Notes: generated by a model not told the origin, from the sequence alone. A DNA stretch of 62,241 nt from Deltaproteobacteria bacterium (GCA_013151235.1 JAADIO010000023.1:1-62241); one strand, 5' to 3'. Shown: positions 45,003 through 55,252, numbered from the stretch's first letter. A program made the numbers and translations.

Positions 45003-45153
45003 AGGCCCCTCTCTATTCATGGTGAAGGCTTTTTACTTTTTGACTTTTGCTTTCAACTCTGTGCCTGGTGGTGAAATGCTTGTTGGTGTTGACTTTGTAA
45101 ATCCCCCCTTTCCCCTTTCGAAGAAGGGGGGGGAAATCCATTGATTTTGATTT

Positions 45154-45172
45154 CCCCGTGTCCCCCGTGGTT
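45154..45172. repeat. 19-bp dispersed repeat, copy 2
   Basis: Identical to 30743-30761. It sits in the 230-bp psd-ilvD gap together with a loose C-run/G-run palindrome (about 45101-45137). The gap contains no supportable gene; an ilvD promoter may be here but I see no clear one. Confidence 0.6.
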
Positions 45173-45232
45173 CACGCTTTTCGCTACCTCGTTGCAAGGA
45201 CGGACCGATCTTACCGGATGGGTTCGCTTCCG

Positions 45233-46093
45233 TCAAGGCAGAAAACCGATCGCAGACCCCATTTTTGTCCGGACACCTTCGCCGGGCGAAAGCCGGACCC
45301 GCTCCTTCTCAAAGAGGAGAATGACCGTCGATCCGAGTTCAAAACGGCCGACCTCTTCCCCTTTTTCCAGGAAAATTTCCCGGCTGTAGGACCGGGCATA
45401 GGGACCCTGGAGGGAGAACCTTCGGTGGACATCATCAAATCGGACCCGAATTTTTCCGACATTCGTCGCCCCGACCAGGACCATCGCTATATTGCCCGCC
45501 TGAGTCCGGATATGGAGAATAAGGCGTTCATTGAGCAGGAAAAGATTCTCGATTCGAAAGAGAGAAAACCGGTTCACCGGGAAGAGCCGTCCCGGCAAAT
45601 AGTGCAGAGACTCCACCGTTCCGGATAAGGGCATGTGAATCCGATGATAATCCGCGGGGGAGAGATAAAGGGTGCAGGCGCTCCCGCCCAGATACCGGGA
45701 AGCCTGCCGGGCATCCCCCAAAAGGTCACGAACGGCGTAATGCCAGCCCTTGGCCTGCAACAGGGTCCCGTCGGTCACCTCTTCCACCCGGACGAGGGTC
45801 CCGTCCACAGGAGAGACAATGCTGTCAGGGTTCGGGTCCACCGGACGTGCATCCGGTTTCAGGGCTCGGGTAAAAAAGGACTGGAGAGAAAGATATTTTG
45901 ACAGAGGATATTGCACCTCCGCCCGGTCGACACCAAACAGAAAGGCGTAGGCACGAAGGATCAGAACATTGAGCGGAAAAGGAAGCGGAATCGCAGCCAC
46001 GATTCCGGTCAAGCGGGAAAGCAGATTGGTCGGTAATACCCGCAAGAGAGCAAGAGTAAGTCGATCCAATATTCCCACCGAATGCAGATTCAC
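45233..46093 (-). CDS. psd: Phosphatidylserine decarboxylase proenzyme
   Basis: The 286-aa protein has VSPVDGTL, YHRIHMPLSG and the autocleavage site LGST (about residue 254) that gives the pyruvoyl subunit. It decarboxylates phosphatidylserine made by PssA. Start is GTG at 46093, 65 bp after rplQ. A short hairpin GTCTC...GAGAC (46100-46115) with a small T run lies just before the start. It may be the tail of the ribosomal transcript or of no consequence. Confidence 0.93.
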   Translation of the reverse strand: MNLHSVGILDRLTLALLRVLPTNLLSRLTGIVAAIPLPFPLNVLILRAYAFLFGVDRAEVQYPLSKYLSLQSFFTRALKPDARPVDPNPDSIVSPVDGTLVRVEEVTDGTLLQAKGWHYAVRDLLGDARQASRYLGGSACTLYLSPADYHRIHMPLSGTVESLHYLPGRLFPVNRFSLFRIENLFLLNERLILHIRTQAGNIAMVLVGATNVGKIRVRFDDVHRRFSLQGPYARSYSREIFLEKGEEVGRFELGSTVILLFEKERVRLSPGEGVRTKMGSAIGFLP

Positions 46094-46158
46094 ACAAAAG
46101 TCTCAACCTCGAGACAAATCCGACCAAACGATACCGGGTGAATCCTTTCAATAACGGA

Positions 46159-46614
46159 CTACGCCTTTTCCCGTCCGACGCTCTTCTCGATTACCTTTTT
46201 CAAAAGCCCTTTCTTCTTGCCGGTATCCTCTTCAACAGGCTGGCCGGATTCACGCACGGGCCGATCCAGGTATTCGATAATTGCCATCACCGCACCGTCT
46301 CCGGAGCGATTCCGTGTTCGAACGATTCGGGTATACCCGCCGTTCCGCTCCTGGAAACGCGGGGCCAGATCATCAAAGAGCTTCTTGACCAGATCACGAT
46401 CCCGGAGCAGATCAAAGGCTTGCCGACGGGCGGGAAGGCCGGCTTTTTTTCCGAGGGTGATGAGCTTTTCCGCAACGCGACGGAGTTCTTTCGCCTTGGC
46501 CAAGGTCGTTTCTATGGCCTCATGCCGGATCAGAGATCCGGCAAGATTCTTCATGAGGGCCGCCCGGTGGCTTGAAGTACGGTTCAGTCTTCTTCCGGAA
46601 ATTCTGTGTCGCAT
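46159..46614 (-). CDS. rplQ: 50S ribosomal protein L17
   Basis: At 151 aa this is longer than the roughly 120-aa core. The core runs [20 protein letters not shown] through [22 protein letters not shown], followed by a charged 30-residue tail. It lines the peptide exit tunnel region. It is the last gene of the alpha operon, 25 bp after rpoA. Confidence 0.98.
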   Translation of the reverse strand: MRHRISGRRLNRTSSHRAALMKNLAGSLIRHEAIETTLAKAKELRRVAEKLITLGKKAGLPARRQAFDLLRDRDLVKKLFDDLAPRFQERNGGYTRIVRTRNRSGDGAVMAIIEYLDRPVRESGQPVEEDTGKKKGLLKKVIEKSVGREKA

Positions 46615-46639
46615 TGCGTTACCCTTTCAAACGTAGTTT

Positions 46640-47647
46640 TCAGGAGGCTTCTTCTTCCACCGCCCCCCCCGGTTGCAGCAGATCATCGTCCACCTTCATC
46701 CCGAGAGAAAGCCCCATATCCGTCAGGAGTTCCTTGATTTCATTCAATGATTTCCGGCCAAAATTCTTGGTGCGCAGCATCTCCGAATCGGTCTTCTGAA
46801 CAAGCTCACCGATCGTCTTGATCTCCGCTTTTTTGAGACAGTTGTAAGACCGAACGGAAAGTTCGAGCTCCTCCACACTTTTCCGGAGAAACTTGCGAAG
46901 TTCTTCATCCTTCTCGTCCTTGACCGGTTCCTCTTCTTCCACTTCCTCGTCAAAATTGATAAAGATCGTCATGTAATCCTTGAGGATCTTCGCAGCATAG
47001 GCGACGGCATCATCCGGTTTTATGGCCCCGTTCGTCCAGACCTCCAGGGTCAATTTATCGTAATCGGTGGCATGCCCGACCCGGGCATTCTCCACGGTGA
47101 AGTTGACCTTCCGGATGGGGCTGAACACGGCATCGATCGGGATCACACCGATCGCTTGATCTCGCTCAATGTCCTCGGTGGCCGGAACATAGCCGCGTCC
47201 CATGCGAACTTCCATTTCCATATCCAGATCGGAATCTTTCTCCAGCGTCGCAATATGATGCTTCGGATTGATCACTTCGAGGTCCGCATCGGTTTCGATA
47301 TCCCCGGCCGTCACCATCCCTTTGCCACGGGCCTTGAGGTGAATCGTCTTGGGCTGGTCCGTGTGCATCTTGAATGAGACCCCCTTCAGGTTCAGAATGA
47401 TTTCCGCCACATCTTCCAGCACACCGGCAAGAGTAGAGAACTCGTGCAACACACCTTCAAATTTAACGGAGGTAATGGCCGCCCCCTCAATGGAAGAGAG
47501 CAGTATCCGACGCAGGGAATTCCCGATGGTCGTCCCGAACCCGCGCTCAAAAGGCTGGGCATAAAACTTCCCATAGGTTTCCGTCATGGTGTCGAGTTCG
47601 AAATTTAAACGCTTGGGCCTCTGAAACCCAGTCAGTTTCATCGCCAT
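46640..47647 (-). CDS. rpoA: DNA-directed RNA polymerase subunit alpha
   Basis: The 335-aa subunit has the N-terminal assembly domain ([17 protein letters not shown]) and a C-terminal domain (about 255-320; [26 protein letters not shown]) that touches UP elements and activators. The linker is acidic. Start ATG at 47647; an ATG at 47641 is equally usable. Confidence 0.98.
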   Translation of the reverse strand: MAMKLTGFQRPKRLNFELDTMTETYGKFYAQPFERGFGTTIGNSLRRILLSSIEGAAITSVKFEGVLHEFSTLAGVLEDVAEIILNLKGVSFKMHTDQPKTIHLKARGKGMVTAGDIETDADLEVINPKHHIATLEKDSDLDMEMEVRMGRGYVPATEDIERDQAIGVIPIDAVFSPIRKVNFTVENARVGHATDYDKLTLEVWTNGAIKPDDAVAYAAKILKDYMTIFINFDEEVEEEEPVKDEKDEELRKFLRKSVEELELSVRSYNCLKKAEIKTIGELVQKTDSEMLRTKNFGRKSLNEIKELLTDMGLSLGMKVDDDLLQPGGAVEEEAS

Positions 47648-47684
47648 TCAAACCCCTCCCTTTCGTTGAGAGTGGATAAATAAA

Positions 47685-48311
47685 TTACTTGGAATAGAGT
47701 TCTACGATCAGCTGTTCACGAACGGGCAAGGGAATCTCTTCCCGTGTGGGAAGGTGGTGAATCACGCCCTTCATATCTTTTTTGTCGGCTTCGATCCACT
47801 GCGGAACTCCACGGCGGTCCACCGCTGAGAAACAGACCTTGATCCGTTCCACCTTGTTGCTTTTCGGAGAAATGGAAATCACATCCCCGGGACGCACTTG
47901 CAATGAGGGGATATTTACCTTTTTGCCGTTGAGGTGAAAATGGCCGTGCCGGATGAAGTGTCTCGATTCCGCCCGGGAGTCGGCAAGGCAGAGGCGGTAA
48001 ACCACATTGTCCAGACGAGATTCCAGTATCCGGAGAAGGTTTTCCCCGGTGACCCCTTTCTTGCGATCCGCCTGATAAAAGTAAGAGCGGAACTGTTTCT
48101 CCAAGACCCCGTAGATCCTGCGCACCTTCTGTTTCTCGCGAAGCTGTACACCGTAATCGGAGACCTTTGAACGACGCTGCCCATGCTGTCCCGGTGCATA
48201 ACTCCGGCGCTCCATACTGCATTTATCCTTGAAGCAGCGCTCCCCTTTCAAAAACAATTTTTCACCCTCTCTGCGGCACAGCCTGCAGACCGGACCTTTA
48301 TATCGTGCCAA
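47685..48311 (-). CDS. rpsD: 30S ribosomal protein S4 (zinc-ribbon form)
   Basis: The 208-aa protein starts at TTG with GGAGG upstream. The N-terminus holds CRLCRREG...CFKDKC, the four-Cys zinc form. The S4 RNA-binding domain (about 95-160; [11 protein letters not shown]) is intact. S4 nucleates 30S assembly and often represses the alpha operon. Confidence 0.98.
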   Translation of the reverse strand: MARYKGPVCRLCRREGEKLFLKGERCFKDKCSMERRSYAPGQHGQRRSKVSDYGVQLREKQKVRRIYGVLEKQFRSYFYQADRKKGVTGENLLRILESRLDNVVYRLCLADSRAESRHFIRHGHFHLNGKKVNIPSLQVRPGDVISISPKSNKVERIKVCFSAVDRRGVPQWIEADKKDMKGVIHHLPTREEIPLPVREQLIVELYSK

Positions 48312-48398
48312 TGGGTACCTCCTGAAATTTCAATGTGGCGGCATCATCGCCGCCGGAACCAAACATTATACAACCGGGCCGGATTACCTTGAACACGA

Positions 48399-48794
48399 TT
48401 ATACCCGGCGGCGCTTCGGTGGACGGCATCCATTATGGGGAATGGGCGTAACATCCCGAATCAGGGTAATGTCCAGGCCGGTCGCCTGAAGGGCCCGGAT
48501 GGCCGACTCCCGCCCGATCCCCGGCCCCTTCACCAGAACCTCCACCTTGCGGACACCATGCTCCATCGCTTTCTTCGCGGCATCTTCCGCCGCCAACTGC
48601 GCTGCAAACGGGGTGCTTTTCCGGCTCCCCTTAAAGCCCTGCCCGCCGGCGGTCGCCCAGGAGATCACATTCCCCGAAACGTCGGAGATGGTGACAATGG
48701 TATTGTTGAAAGATGCCTTGATGTGTGCAACCGCATTGAGAATATTCTTCTTTTCTTTCTTCTTGCGGCCGCCTTTCTTTTTCGGATCTGCCAT
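48399..48794 (-). CDS. rpsK: 30S ribosomal protein S11
   Basis: The 131-aa protein has a Lys-rich N-terminus, [23 protein letters not shown] and the C-terminal [16 protein letters not shown]. It is part of the platform near the mRNA exit. ATG start, 21 bp after rpsM; 87 bp to rpsD. Confidence 0.98.
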   Translation of the reverse strand: MADPKKKGGRKKKEKKNILNAVAHIKASFNNTIVTISDVSGNVISWATAGGQGFKGSRKSTPFAAQLAAEDAAKKAMEHGVRKVEVLVKGPGIGRESAIRALQATGLDITLIRDVTPIPHNGCRPPKRRRV

Positions 48795-48815
48795 GGTTTC
48801 TCCCGTAATGCTGCG

Positions 48816-49199
48816 TTACTTCTTCGCTTTGGATGTTTTCTTGCCCTTGATCGCCCGCCGGGGTCCCTTACGCGTCCGTGCGTTGGTATGGGTCCGCTGA
48901 CCCCGGACCGGCAGTCCGCGGCGATGGCGAAGCCCCCGGTAGACCCCAAGGTCCATCAGTCGTTTGATACTCATGGAAACCTCCTTGCGGAGATCTCCTT
49001 CGACGCGGCAATCCGCAACGATCACGTCCCGGATTTTCCCGATCTCTTCACTGCTTAAATCTTTCACACGCACCGTCCCGTCCACACCGGCCTTTTCAAG
49101 AATCTCCCGTGCGAGGGGTCGGCCAATGCCGTAGATATAGGTCAATGCGATCTCTACATTCTTACGATCCGGAACGTCTACTCCTGCTATTCTTGCCAA
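48816..49199 (-). CDS. rpsM: 30S ribosomal protein S13
   Basis: The 127-aa protein begins [22 protein letters not shown] and ends in the usual basic tail after [15 protein letters not shown]. It contacts 23S rRNA and the P-site tRNA. Start is TTG at 49199 with GAGGAG upstream. Confidence 0.98.
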   Translation of the reverse strand: MARIAGVDVPDRKNVEIALTYIYGIGRPLAREILEKAGVDGTVRVKDLSSEEIGKIRDVIVADCRVEGDLRKEVSMSIKRLMDLGVYRGLRHRRGLPVRGQRTHTNARTRKGPRRAIKGKKTSKAKK

Positions 49200-49236
49200 A
49201 ACCGATCTCCTCTCTCATCTCCCTGGGGGATGCGAG

Positions 49237-49350
49237 TTATCCTTGTCGCTGCTTGTGTCTGGGATTGACACAAATAACGCGAACCACGCCTTTTCGTTTA
49301 ATGATCTTGCATTTCTCACAAATTTTCTTTACCGATGCTCGGACCTTCAT
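49237..49350 (-). CDS. rpmJ: 50S ribosomal protein L36 (zinc form)
   Basis: This 37-residue gene was read directly from the sequence. It begins [15 protein letters not shown] and ends [10 protein letters not shown]. Cys11, Cys14, Cys27 and His32 form the zinc site of the C+ type. It fits the gap between infA (14 bp) and rpsM (37 bp). Confidence 0.97.
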   Translation of the reverse strand: MKVRASVKKICEKCKIIKRKGVVRVICVNPRHKQRQG

Positions 49351-49364
49351 GATAAATTCCTCGA

Positions 49365-49586
49365 TTATCCCTTGTGCCGATAGACGATCCTTCCACGACT
49401 CAGGTCATAGGGGGAAAGTTCCACCTTGACCTTGTCCCCAGGCAGGATCTTGATATAATGCAACCGCATCTTTCCGGAAATGTGGGCCAGCACTTTATGA
49501 CCGTTTTCCAGTTCCACCCGGAACATGGCGTTGGGAAGCGGCTCCAGCACCGTGCCTTCAACCTCGATTGCATTTTCTTTTGCCAT
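49365..49586 (-). CDS. infA: Translation initiation factor IF-1
   Basis: The 73-aa OB-fold protein contains [23 protein letters not shown] and [13 protein letters not shown], all family hallmarks. It occupies the A site during initiation. Its place between map and rpmJ is the classic one. Confidence 0.98.
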   Translation of the reverse strand: MAKENAIEVEGTVLEPLPNAMFRVELENGHKVLAHISGKMRLHYIKILPGDKVKVELSPYDLSRGRIVYRHKG

Positions 49587-49622
49587 GTGGCCCTTTCTTT
49601 ACATCCCGGGAAGACTCCCCGG

Positions 49623-50372
49623 TTATGCTGCACGACTCAGGATACGCGTCTCGTGATCCAGGATCGCAATCGTGTGTTCAAAATGAGCGGAAAGACTCCC
49701 GTCCGCCGTGACCGCGGTCCAGGTATCGGACAGAATTTTGACCTCCCAGTCTCCCATGTTCACCATCGGTTCAATGGCCAGAACCATTCCTTTTTTCAAC
49801 CGGGGACCCCGGTTCGGCTGCCCGAAATTCGGAATCTGCGGCTCTTCATGAAGACTCCGACCGATCCCGTGTCCGACAAACGCCCGAACAACAGAGAACG
49901 AATGGCCCTCCACATACTGCTGAATCTCATGAGAAATATCAAACAGGCGATTTCCCTCACTCGCCTTGCCGATCCCTCGATAGAGAGATTCTTCGGTAAC
50001 CCGGATCAGACGATCCGCCTCTTTCGAGACCTTCATAACGGGAAAGGTTTTTGCCGCATCCCCGTAATAACCATCAAGAACCACCCCGACATCCAGACTG
50101 ACCAGGTCCCCTTCCTTCAATTCCTCTCTGGAAGGAATTCCGTGAACCACCCGGTCGTTGATGGACGTACATAACGTCGCCGGATATCCCCGGTATCCTT
50201 TGAAGGCGGGCCGGGCCTTCCGGCTGACAATATATTCCTCCGCGATCCGGTCCAGTTCCTCCGTAGTAACCCCGGGCTCGATCTTCTCTTTCAACATCTC
50301 CAGAAGGTGGGCTACGATCTGGTTGGCACGGTAGAGTTTCTCCACCTCATCAGGATGTTTCAGAATGATCAT
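49623..50372 (-). CDS. map: Methionine aminopeptidase, type I
   Basis: The 249-aa enzyme has the pita-bread metal ligands: Asp in SLDVGVVLDGYYGD, His in FVGHGIGRSLHEEP, and Glu in LAIEPMV and the late HFEHTIAI. It removes initiator Met from nascent proteins. It starts 3 bp after the adk stop. Confidence 0.97.
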   Translation of the reverse strand: MIILKHPDEVEKLYRANQIVAHLLEMLKEKIEPGVTTEELDRIAEEYIVSRKARPAFKGYRGYPATLCTSINDRVVHGIPSREELKEGDLVSLDVGVVLDGYYGDAAKTFPVMKVSKEADRLIRVTEESLYRGIGKASEGNRLFDISHEIQQYVEGHSFSVVRAFVGHGIGRSLHEEPQIPNFGQPNRGPRLKKGMVLAIEPMVNMGDWEVKILSDTWTAVTADGSLSAHFEHTIAILDHETRILSRAA

Positions 50373-50375
50373 TCC

Positions 50376-51020
50376 TTACTTCTCAATCACCGCACAGATG
50401 CGGGCAAAAATCTCATCAATCCCGCCCGTCCCTTCGATATCCACCAAGGCTCCGTCATTCTTATAGTAGTTGATCAGTGGCTCGGTCTGCTCATTATAAA
50501 CGGCAAGCCGGTTTTTAATGGTCTCTTCCTTATCGTCATCCCGCTGAAACAGGGGACCCCGGCACTGATCACAGACCCCTTCTTGCGCCGGCGGCTTGAA
50601 GAGAAGATGGTATCCGGCTCCGCACTCCTTACAGGTCCGGCGGCCCGTGAGCCGCTTGATCAGTTCATCATTTGCAACAACAATGGAAAGAACGGCGTCA
50701 ATCGACTGGCCCATTTCGCTTAAGGCCTTTTTCAGCTCATCCGCCTGCGGTACGGTACGGGGAAAGCCATCCAGGATGTATCCTTTTTCACAATCCTTTT
50801 CCTGCAACCGGTCCCGGATGATCCCGACAACGATGGCATCCGTTACCAGTTCGCCCTTGTCCATGTAGGATTTTGCTTCTTTCCCGAGTGGGGTCCCGTT
50901 CTTGACCGCTTCCCGGAGGATATCCCCCGTTGAGATCTGTGGAATTCCGTATTTTTCCACTAACTTTTTCGCCTGTGTTCCCTTCCCGGCTCCGGGAGGT
51001 CCTAAAAGAATCAATCGCAT
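50376..51020 (-). CDS. adk: Adenylate kinase, long zinc-LID form
   Basis: The 214-aa enzyme has the P-loop GPPGAGKGTQA (about 7-17), the DGFPRT motif, and a LID with CKECGAGYH...CDQC that binds zinc. It interconverts AMP, ADP and ATP. It lies 86 bp after secY and is co-transcribed with map. Confidence 0.98.
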   Translation of the reverse strand: MRLILLGPPGAGKGTQAKKLVEKYGIPQISTGDILREAVKNGTPLGKEAKSYMDKGELVTDAIVVGIIRDRLQEKDCEKGYILDGFPRTVPQADELKKALSEMGQSIDAVLSIVVANDELIKRLTGRRTCKECGAGYHLLFKPPAQEGVCDQCRGPLFQRDDDKEETIKNRLAVYNEQTEPLINYYKNDGALVDIEGTGGIDEIFARICAVIEK

Positions 51021-51106
51021 CTTTCATCCCTACCTTTCTTTTCTGATAACAGCTTCAAGCCGACTTTTTCCACATGGGTTTCATCATTCGTCCCGGCCTC
51101 AGACCT

Positions 51107-52420
51107 TTAATGTCCCCTTCGATCCCGCAGACGCCCCGTCTTTAAGAACCCGTCATAGTGACGTTGCAACAAATGTGACTCTACCTGGCGAAGCGTATCG
51201 AGGGCCACCCCCACGACGATGAGGAGAGAGGTTCCACCAAAGTAAAAGGGGATATTCAATTTTTGGATCAGAAACATCGGCAGTACACAAACCGCCGACA
51301 GGTAGATCGCTCCGATAAAGGTGACCCGGGAAAGAACGCGGTCCAGATAATCGGAAGTATTCTTCCCGGGCCGGATTCCCGGGATGAACCCCCCCTGTTT
51401 TTTCATGTTGTCCGCAACATCCACGGGATTGAACATAATCGCCGTATAAAAAAAACAGAAAAAGATGATAAACCCGACATAGATAATATTATAGAAAATC
51501 GATCCGGGACGCATGCTCGCCGCTACGGCCTGGGCCCAAGGATAATCAACCATCCGGGCGATCGTCGCAGGAAAGAGGATGATCGAAGAGGCGAAAATCG
51601 GTGGAATCACCCCGGCGGTATTGATCTTCAGGGGAATATGGGTGGAACTGCCCCCATACGCCTTTCGCCCTACCATCCTTTTTGCATACTGGACCGGGAC
51701 CTTCCGGAAACCGTTTTCCATAAAGATAATCGCACCAATCACACTCACGGCAACCACCAGGATCACCATCACGACATAAGGCTGCATGATCCCGCCCCGG
51801 ACCATGTTCACCGTCAGCGCCACCGCCGAGGGCATGGCCGCCACAATCCCGGCAAAGATGATCAGCGAAATCCCGTTGCCGATCCCCCGCTCCGTAATCT
51901 GTTCCCCCAACCACATGATAAACGAGGTCCCCGCCACGAGCGTGATAACCGTAAAAATAAGAAACGTCGAACCGGGATGAGGAACAAGGGGTGCGCCGCT
52001 GGGGCTGGTCGTTCCCTGCAGGCCGATGGCAATTCCCGCCCCCTGTACCAGACTGAGGATAATCGTCCCGTACCGGGTGTACTGCGTAATTTTCTTCCGT
52101 CCCACCGCCCCTTCCTTGGCCAATTCATCCAGAGAAGGGATGACGGCCTGGAGGAGCTGCAGAATAATGGATGCGCTGATGTAGGGCATGATCCCCAGGG
52201 CAAAGACCGTCATTCGCCGAAGCGCCCCACCGGAAAACATACTGACCAATCCGAGAATACCGCCCTGCTGAGCCTGGAAAAATTCCTCCAGCGCCCGTGC
52301 GTTAATTCCCGGGATCGGGACATGACAACCGACACGATAGATCGCTAAAAATCCAAGGGTAAACAGGATTCTTCGTTTAAGTTCCGGTACCTTGAATATG
52401 TTTTGCAGATTTCCGAGCAA
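51107..52420 (-). CDS. secY: Preprotein translocase subunit SecY
   Basis: The 437-aa channel has ten transmembrane helices and the motifs GALRRMTVFALGIMPYISAS and YGGSSTHIPLKINTAGVIP. The start is TTG at 52420 with GGGGAG upstream; a longer frame would run into rplO. It forms the Sec channel with SecE and SecG and lies 19 bp after rplO. Confidence 0.97.
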   Translation of the reverse strand: MLGNLQNIFKVPELKRRILFTLGFLAIYRVGCHVPIPGINARALEEFFQAQQGGILGLVSMFSGGALRRMTVFALGIMPYISASIILQLLQAVIPSLDELAKEGAVGRKKITQYTRYGTIILSLVQGAGIAIGLQGTTSPSGAPLVPHPGSTFLIFTVITLVAGTSFIMWLGEQITERGIGNGISLIIFAGIVAAMPSAVALTVNMVRGGIMQPYVVMVILVVAVSVIGAIIFMENGFRKVPVQYAKRMVGRKAYGGSSTHIPLKINTAGVIPPIFASSIILFPATIARMVDYPWAQAVAASMRPGSIFYNIIYVGFIIFFCFFYTAIMFNPVDVADNMKKQGGFIPGIRPGKNTSDYLDRVLSRVTFIGAIYLSAVCVLPMFLIQKLNIPFYFGGTSLLIVVGVALDTLRQVESHLLQRHYDGFLKTGRLRDRRGH

Positions 52421-52439
52421 GCCCGAATCTCCCCTGAAT

Positions 52440-52886
52440 TCAGATTGACAATGTTTCGATCTCACCACCGGCGGCCCGGATCTTCTCCACCGCCTTCTTA
52501 CTGAATTTGTGTGCTTTCACCTTAACGGCCCGCCGGATTTCACCCTCACCCAGGATTTTGAGCCCCGCCTTCATCTTCTTGATCACACCCAATCCCAACA
52601 GAAGATCGGGGTCCACTTCCGTCAGATCGGACAGACGGTCAAGCTGGGATAGATTCAGGATGGCATATTCCTTACGAAAAATATTGGTGAACCCCCGCTT
52701 CGGCAACCGGCGCTGCAACGGCATCTGCCCACCTTCAAAACCGGCCTTCTTGGGGCCGCCGGACCGTGCGTTCTGCCCCTTGTGCCCCCGGGTGGAGGTC
52801 CCTCCATGGCCGGAGCCGTCACCCCGTCCGACCCGCTTCCTCTTCTTTTTTGAACCCGCAGGGGGCCGTAAATCATTTAATCGCAT
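52440..52886 (-). CDS. rplO: 50S ribosomal protein L15
   Basis: The 148-aa protein has the N-terminal [20 protein letters not shown], the Gly-rich [13 protein letters not shown] and the C-terminal AGGEIETL. It is a late 50S assembly protein. ATG at 52886. The 178-bp gap to rpmD upstream is the longest non-coding stretch of the ribosomal superoperon. Confidence 0.98.
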   Translation of the reverse strand: MRLNDLRPPAGSKKKRKRVGRGDGSGHGGTSTRGHKGQNARSGGPKKAGFEGGQMPLQRRLPKRGFTNIFRKEYAILNLSQLDRLSDLTEVDPDLLLGLGVIKKMKAGLKILGEGEIRRAVKVKAHKFSKKAVEKIRAAGGEIETLSI

Positions 52887-53064
52887 CGTTCAATCCTTCC
52901 GGGAAATCTGTTTTCCGTCGGCATAGTCAAAAGATCCGGCTGCATAAGGCAATGGTAATCGAAAGGAAACCCTGTTCCTCCGTCCGCCGCAGCGAACTCG
53001 GGAACGATCACCCCGGGATAGAGGAACGGAACCGCGCCGCCGAAGGCGTCACCGACAGACAGCC

Positions 53065-53256
53065 TTATTCGGAAACCGGCTCAACGTCCACAATATGCGG
53101 GATCTTGTTGATCATCCCCCAGGTTTCAGGGGTATCCTTCAGGATCACAGACTGATTTGTCCGTTTCAACCCCAATCCCCGGATCACCGCCTTATGTTTT
53201 TTGGGTCTTCCGATCCCACTTCTTTTTAATGTAATTTTCAGCTGTTCCATGATCAT
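53065..53256 (-). CDS. rpmD: 50S ribosomal protein L30
   Basis: The 63-aa protein has LKITLKRSGIGRPKKHKAVIRGLGL and ends in NKIPHIVDVEPV, the usual order. ATG at 53256 or, two codons later, at 53250. It lies 29 bp after rpsE. Confidence 0.96.
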   Translation of the reverse strand: MIMEQLKITLKRSGIGRPKKHKAVIRGLGLKRTNQSVILKDTPETWGMINKIPHIVDVEPVSE

Positions 53257-53285
53257 ACCGTTTCTACGCCGCCCCTTACCGCTGA

Positions 53286-53801
53286 TCAGCGTGAAAGCTC
53301 CTCGACCGTCAATCCTCTCAGTTTCGCAATCTCTTCACTCCCCCGCAACTGACGCAACCCGTCCATGGTGGCACGAATGGCATTGTGAGGGTTACTCGAT
53401 CCGATACATTTCGTCAGGATATCCTGCACGCCGGCAACTTCCAGAACAGCCCGGACGCCGCCGCCGGCGATCAACCCCGTCCCCTCGGAAGCCGGTTTCA
53501 TCATCACCCGTCCGGCGCCGTAATGGCCGATCACCTTGTGGGGGATCGTCTTTCCCTGCAGGGAAATCGGAGACATTTTTTTCTTCGCAATCTCAATCCC
53601 CTTCCGGATCGCTTCGGGGACCTCGTTCGCTTTTCCTTTTCCGTACCCCACACTTCCTTTTCCGTCTCCAACGACCACAAGGGCGCTGAAGCTGAACCGT
53701 CGGCCGCCCTTGACGACCTTGGAAACACGGTTAATGTGCACGATTTTGTCAATCAGATCACCGGACTGATCATCCTTCTTTCTCATTCGCTTATCCGCCA
53801 C
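53286..53801 (-). CDS. rpsE: 30S ribosomal protein S5
   Basis: The 171-aa protein has [39 protein letters not shown] and the [13 protein letters not shown] region linked to translational accuracy. Start is GTG at 53801 with GGGAG upstream. Confidence 0.98.
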   Translation of the reverse strand: MADKRMRKKDDQSGDLIDKIVHINRVSKVVKGGRRFSFSALVVVGDGKGSVGYGKGKANEVPEAIRKGIEIAKKKMSPISLQGKTIPHKVIGHYGAGRVMMKPASEGTGLIAGGGVRAVLEVAGVQDILTKCIGSSNPHNAIRATMDGLRQLRGSEEIAKLRGLTVEELSR

Positions 53802-53851
53802 GCTGTCATTCTCCCTGAACCGGCAGTCCCCCTTACGGATGCTGCCGACTC

Positions 53852-54217
53852 TTAGATTTTAATCCCTGCCTTTCTCGCCGCTTCAGCGAGGGATTTGATA
53901 CGTCCATGGAACTGAAACCCGCCGCGGTCAAACACGGCCGTCTCCACGCCCTTTTCTTTCATCCGCCGTGCGATCTCCTCCCCCACCCATGCCGCGGCCT
54001 CCCGCTTGCCACCTTCAATCTTCACCTCACGGAAATTCCTGTGCAGCGTAGAAGCGCTTGCAATGGTCGTCTGATTGACATCATCAATCACTTGCACGGA
54101 GATATGCCTGGCACTCCGGAATACGGACATACGAGGCCGCTCAGGCGTGCCGTTCACTTTTTTTCTTACCCGCTTGTGCTTTGCAATTCTTGAGGCCCTT
54201 CTGGTGTGTACTGCCAC
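53852..54217 (-). CDS. rplR: 50S ribosomal protein L18
   Basis: The 121-aa 5S rRNA-binding protein has [27 protein letters not shown] and ends [24 protein letters not shown]. Start is GTG at 54217, 67 bp after rplF. Confidence 0.98.
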   Translation of the reverse strand: MAVHTRRASRIAKHKRVRKKVNGTPERPRMSVFRSARHISVQVIDDVNQTTIASASTLHRNFREVKIEGGKREAAAWVGEEIARRMKEKGVETAVFDRGGFQFHGRIKSLAEAARKAGIKI

Positions 54218-54284
54218 GTCTTTTTCACTCCTTTACCGAATGGTTCCCTGAAGACCGGTATGTTTTCCGGACCGGAGCCGAGCG

Positions 54285-54818
54285 CTACTTGGTCGTCTTG
54301 CCGGCCTTACGGAGAATCTTCTCCTCAGCGTACTTGATTCCCTTCCCCTTGTACGGTTCCGGAGGCCGGAGGTCCCGTATATCGGCAGCGACCTGTCCCA
54401 AGAGTTCCTTGTTGATACTTTTCAGCGTCACGGTATTCTTTTCCACCTGCGCCTCTACTCCATCCTTCAGGGGGAAATGAACCGGCTGAGAGTAACCGAG
54501 GTGAAGCTCCAGCGACTTGCCCTGCACAACGGCACGGTATCCCACGCCGTTGATCTCCAGTACCCGGGTAAACCCTTCCGAAACGCCCCGAACCATATTG
54601 GCGATCAGGTTACGGGTCAGACCATGAAAACCGCGATGACGATTAAGATCGGAAGGCCGACTGACCCGGATCTCATCGCCGGCGACTTCAATCGTCATCT
54701 CCGGCCGAAATTCCCGTATCAGCCGCCCCTTCGGCCCCTTGACCTCAAGAACGGATCCTTTGAGTACGGCAGTAACTCCCTGGGGGAGCTTTACCGGCAT
54801 TTTCCCGATTCGTGACAT
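54285..54818 (-). CDS. rplF: 50S ribosomal protein L6
   Basis: The 177-aa protein has two similar domains and the C-terminal RNA-binding signature RPPEPYKGKGIKY. GAGGAG precedes the ATG. It lies near the factor-binding site of the 50S subunit. Confidence 0.98.
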   Translation of the reverse strand: MSRIGKMPVKLPQGVTAVLKGSVLEVKGPKGRLIREFRPEMTIEVAGDEIRVSRPSDLNRHRGFHGLTRNLIANMVRGVSEGFTRVLEINGVGYRAVVQGKSLELHLGYSQPVHFPLKDGVEAQVEKNTVTLKSINKELLGQVAADIRDLRPPEPYKGKGIKYAEEKILRKAGKTTK

Positions 54819-54853
54819 CTTGTTTTACTCCTCAAAGAGACGGGACCTGCGAC

Positions 54854-55252
54854 TTACCAGACCGCACAGAGAACTTCCCCGCCCACATGTTCCTTTCTGG
54901 ATTGCCGGTCCGTCAGGACCCCCTTGGGCGTTGACAAAATGGCAACCCCCAGACCGTTGAGGATCTTGGGAATTTCCTCCGCCCCGACATAGACACGCAA
55001 CCCCGGTTTACTGAGGCGTTTCAGGCCGTGAATCGCACCTTCCTTGCCTTCCTGCTTCCCGAGCGAAATACGAATCAACCCCTGCCGGTTATTCTTTAGA
55101 ACCTTGTAATTCTTGATATACCCTTCGTCTTTCAGGATCCTGGTAATCGAGATCTTGATATTGGACGCGGGGACGTCGACAGTTTCATGGCGCGCCTGAA
55201 CGGCATTACGGATGCGCGTCAGAAGGTCTGCGATCGGGTCGGTCATGGACAT
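54854..55252 (-). CDS. rpsH: 30S ribosomal protein S8
   Basis: The 132-aa protein opens MSMTDPIADLLTRIRNA and ends with GVLTDRQSRKEHVGGEVLCAVW. It is a central-domain 16S binder and, in Escherichia coli, the spc operon repressor. ATG at 55252, or 55246. Confidence 0.98.
   Translation of the reverse strand: MSMTDPIADLLTRIRNAVQARHETVDVPASNIKISITRILKDEGYIKNYKVLKNNRQGLIRISLGKQEGKEGAIHGLKRLSKPGLRVYVGAEEIPKILNGLGVAILSTPKGVLTDRQSRKEHVGGEVLCAVW

Noticed and set aside
46100-46115. GTCTC...GAGAC hairpin as the end of the ribosomal operon
   Set aside because: The stem is only 5 bp, the T run is short, and the loop overlaps the psd ribosome site, so termination here is not supported.
53030-53055. GCCGAAGGCGTCACCGACAG as a third-family MITE fragment
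   Set aside because: It resembles CGCCGAAGGCGTAACC of MITE copy 1 but the match is short and no terminal repeat is nearby.
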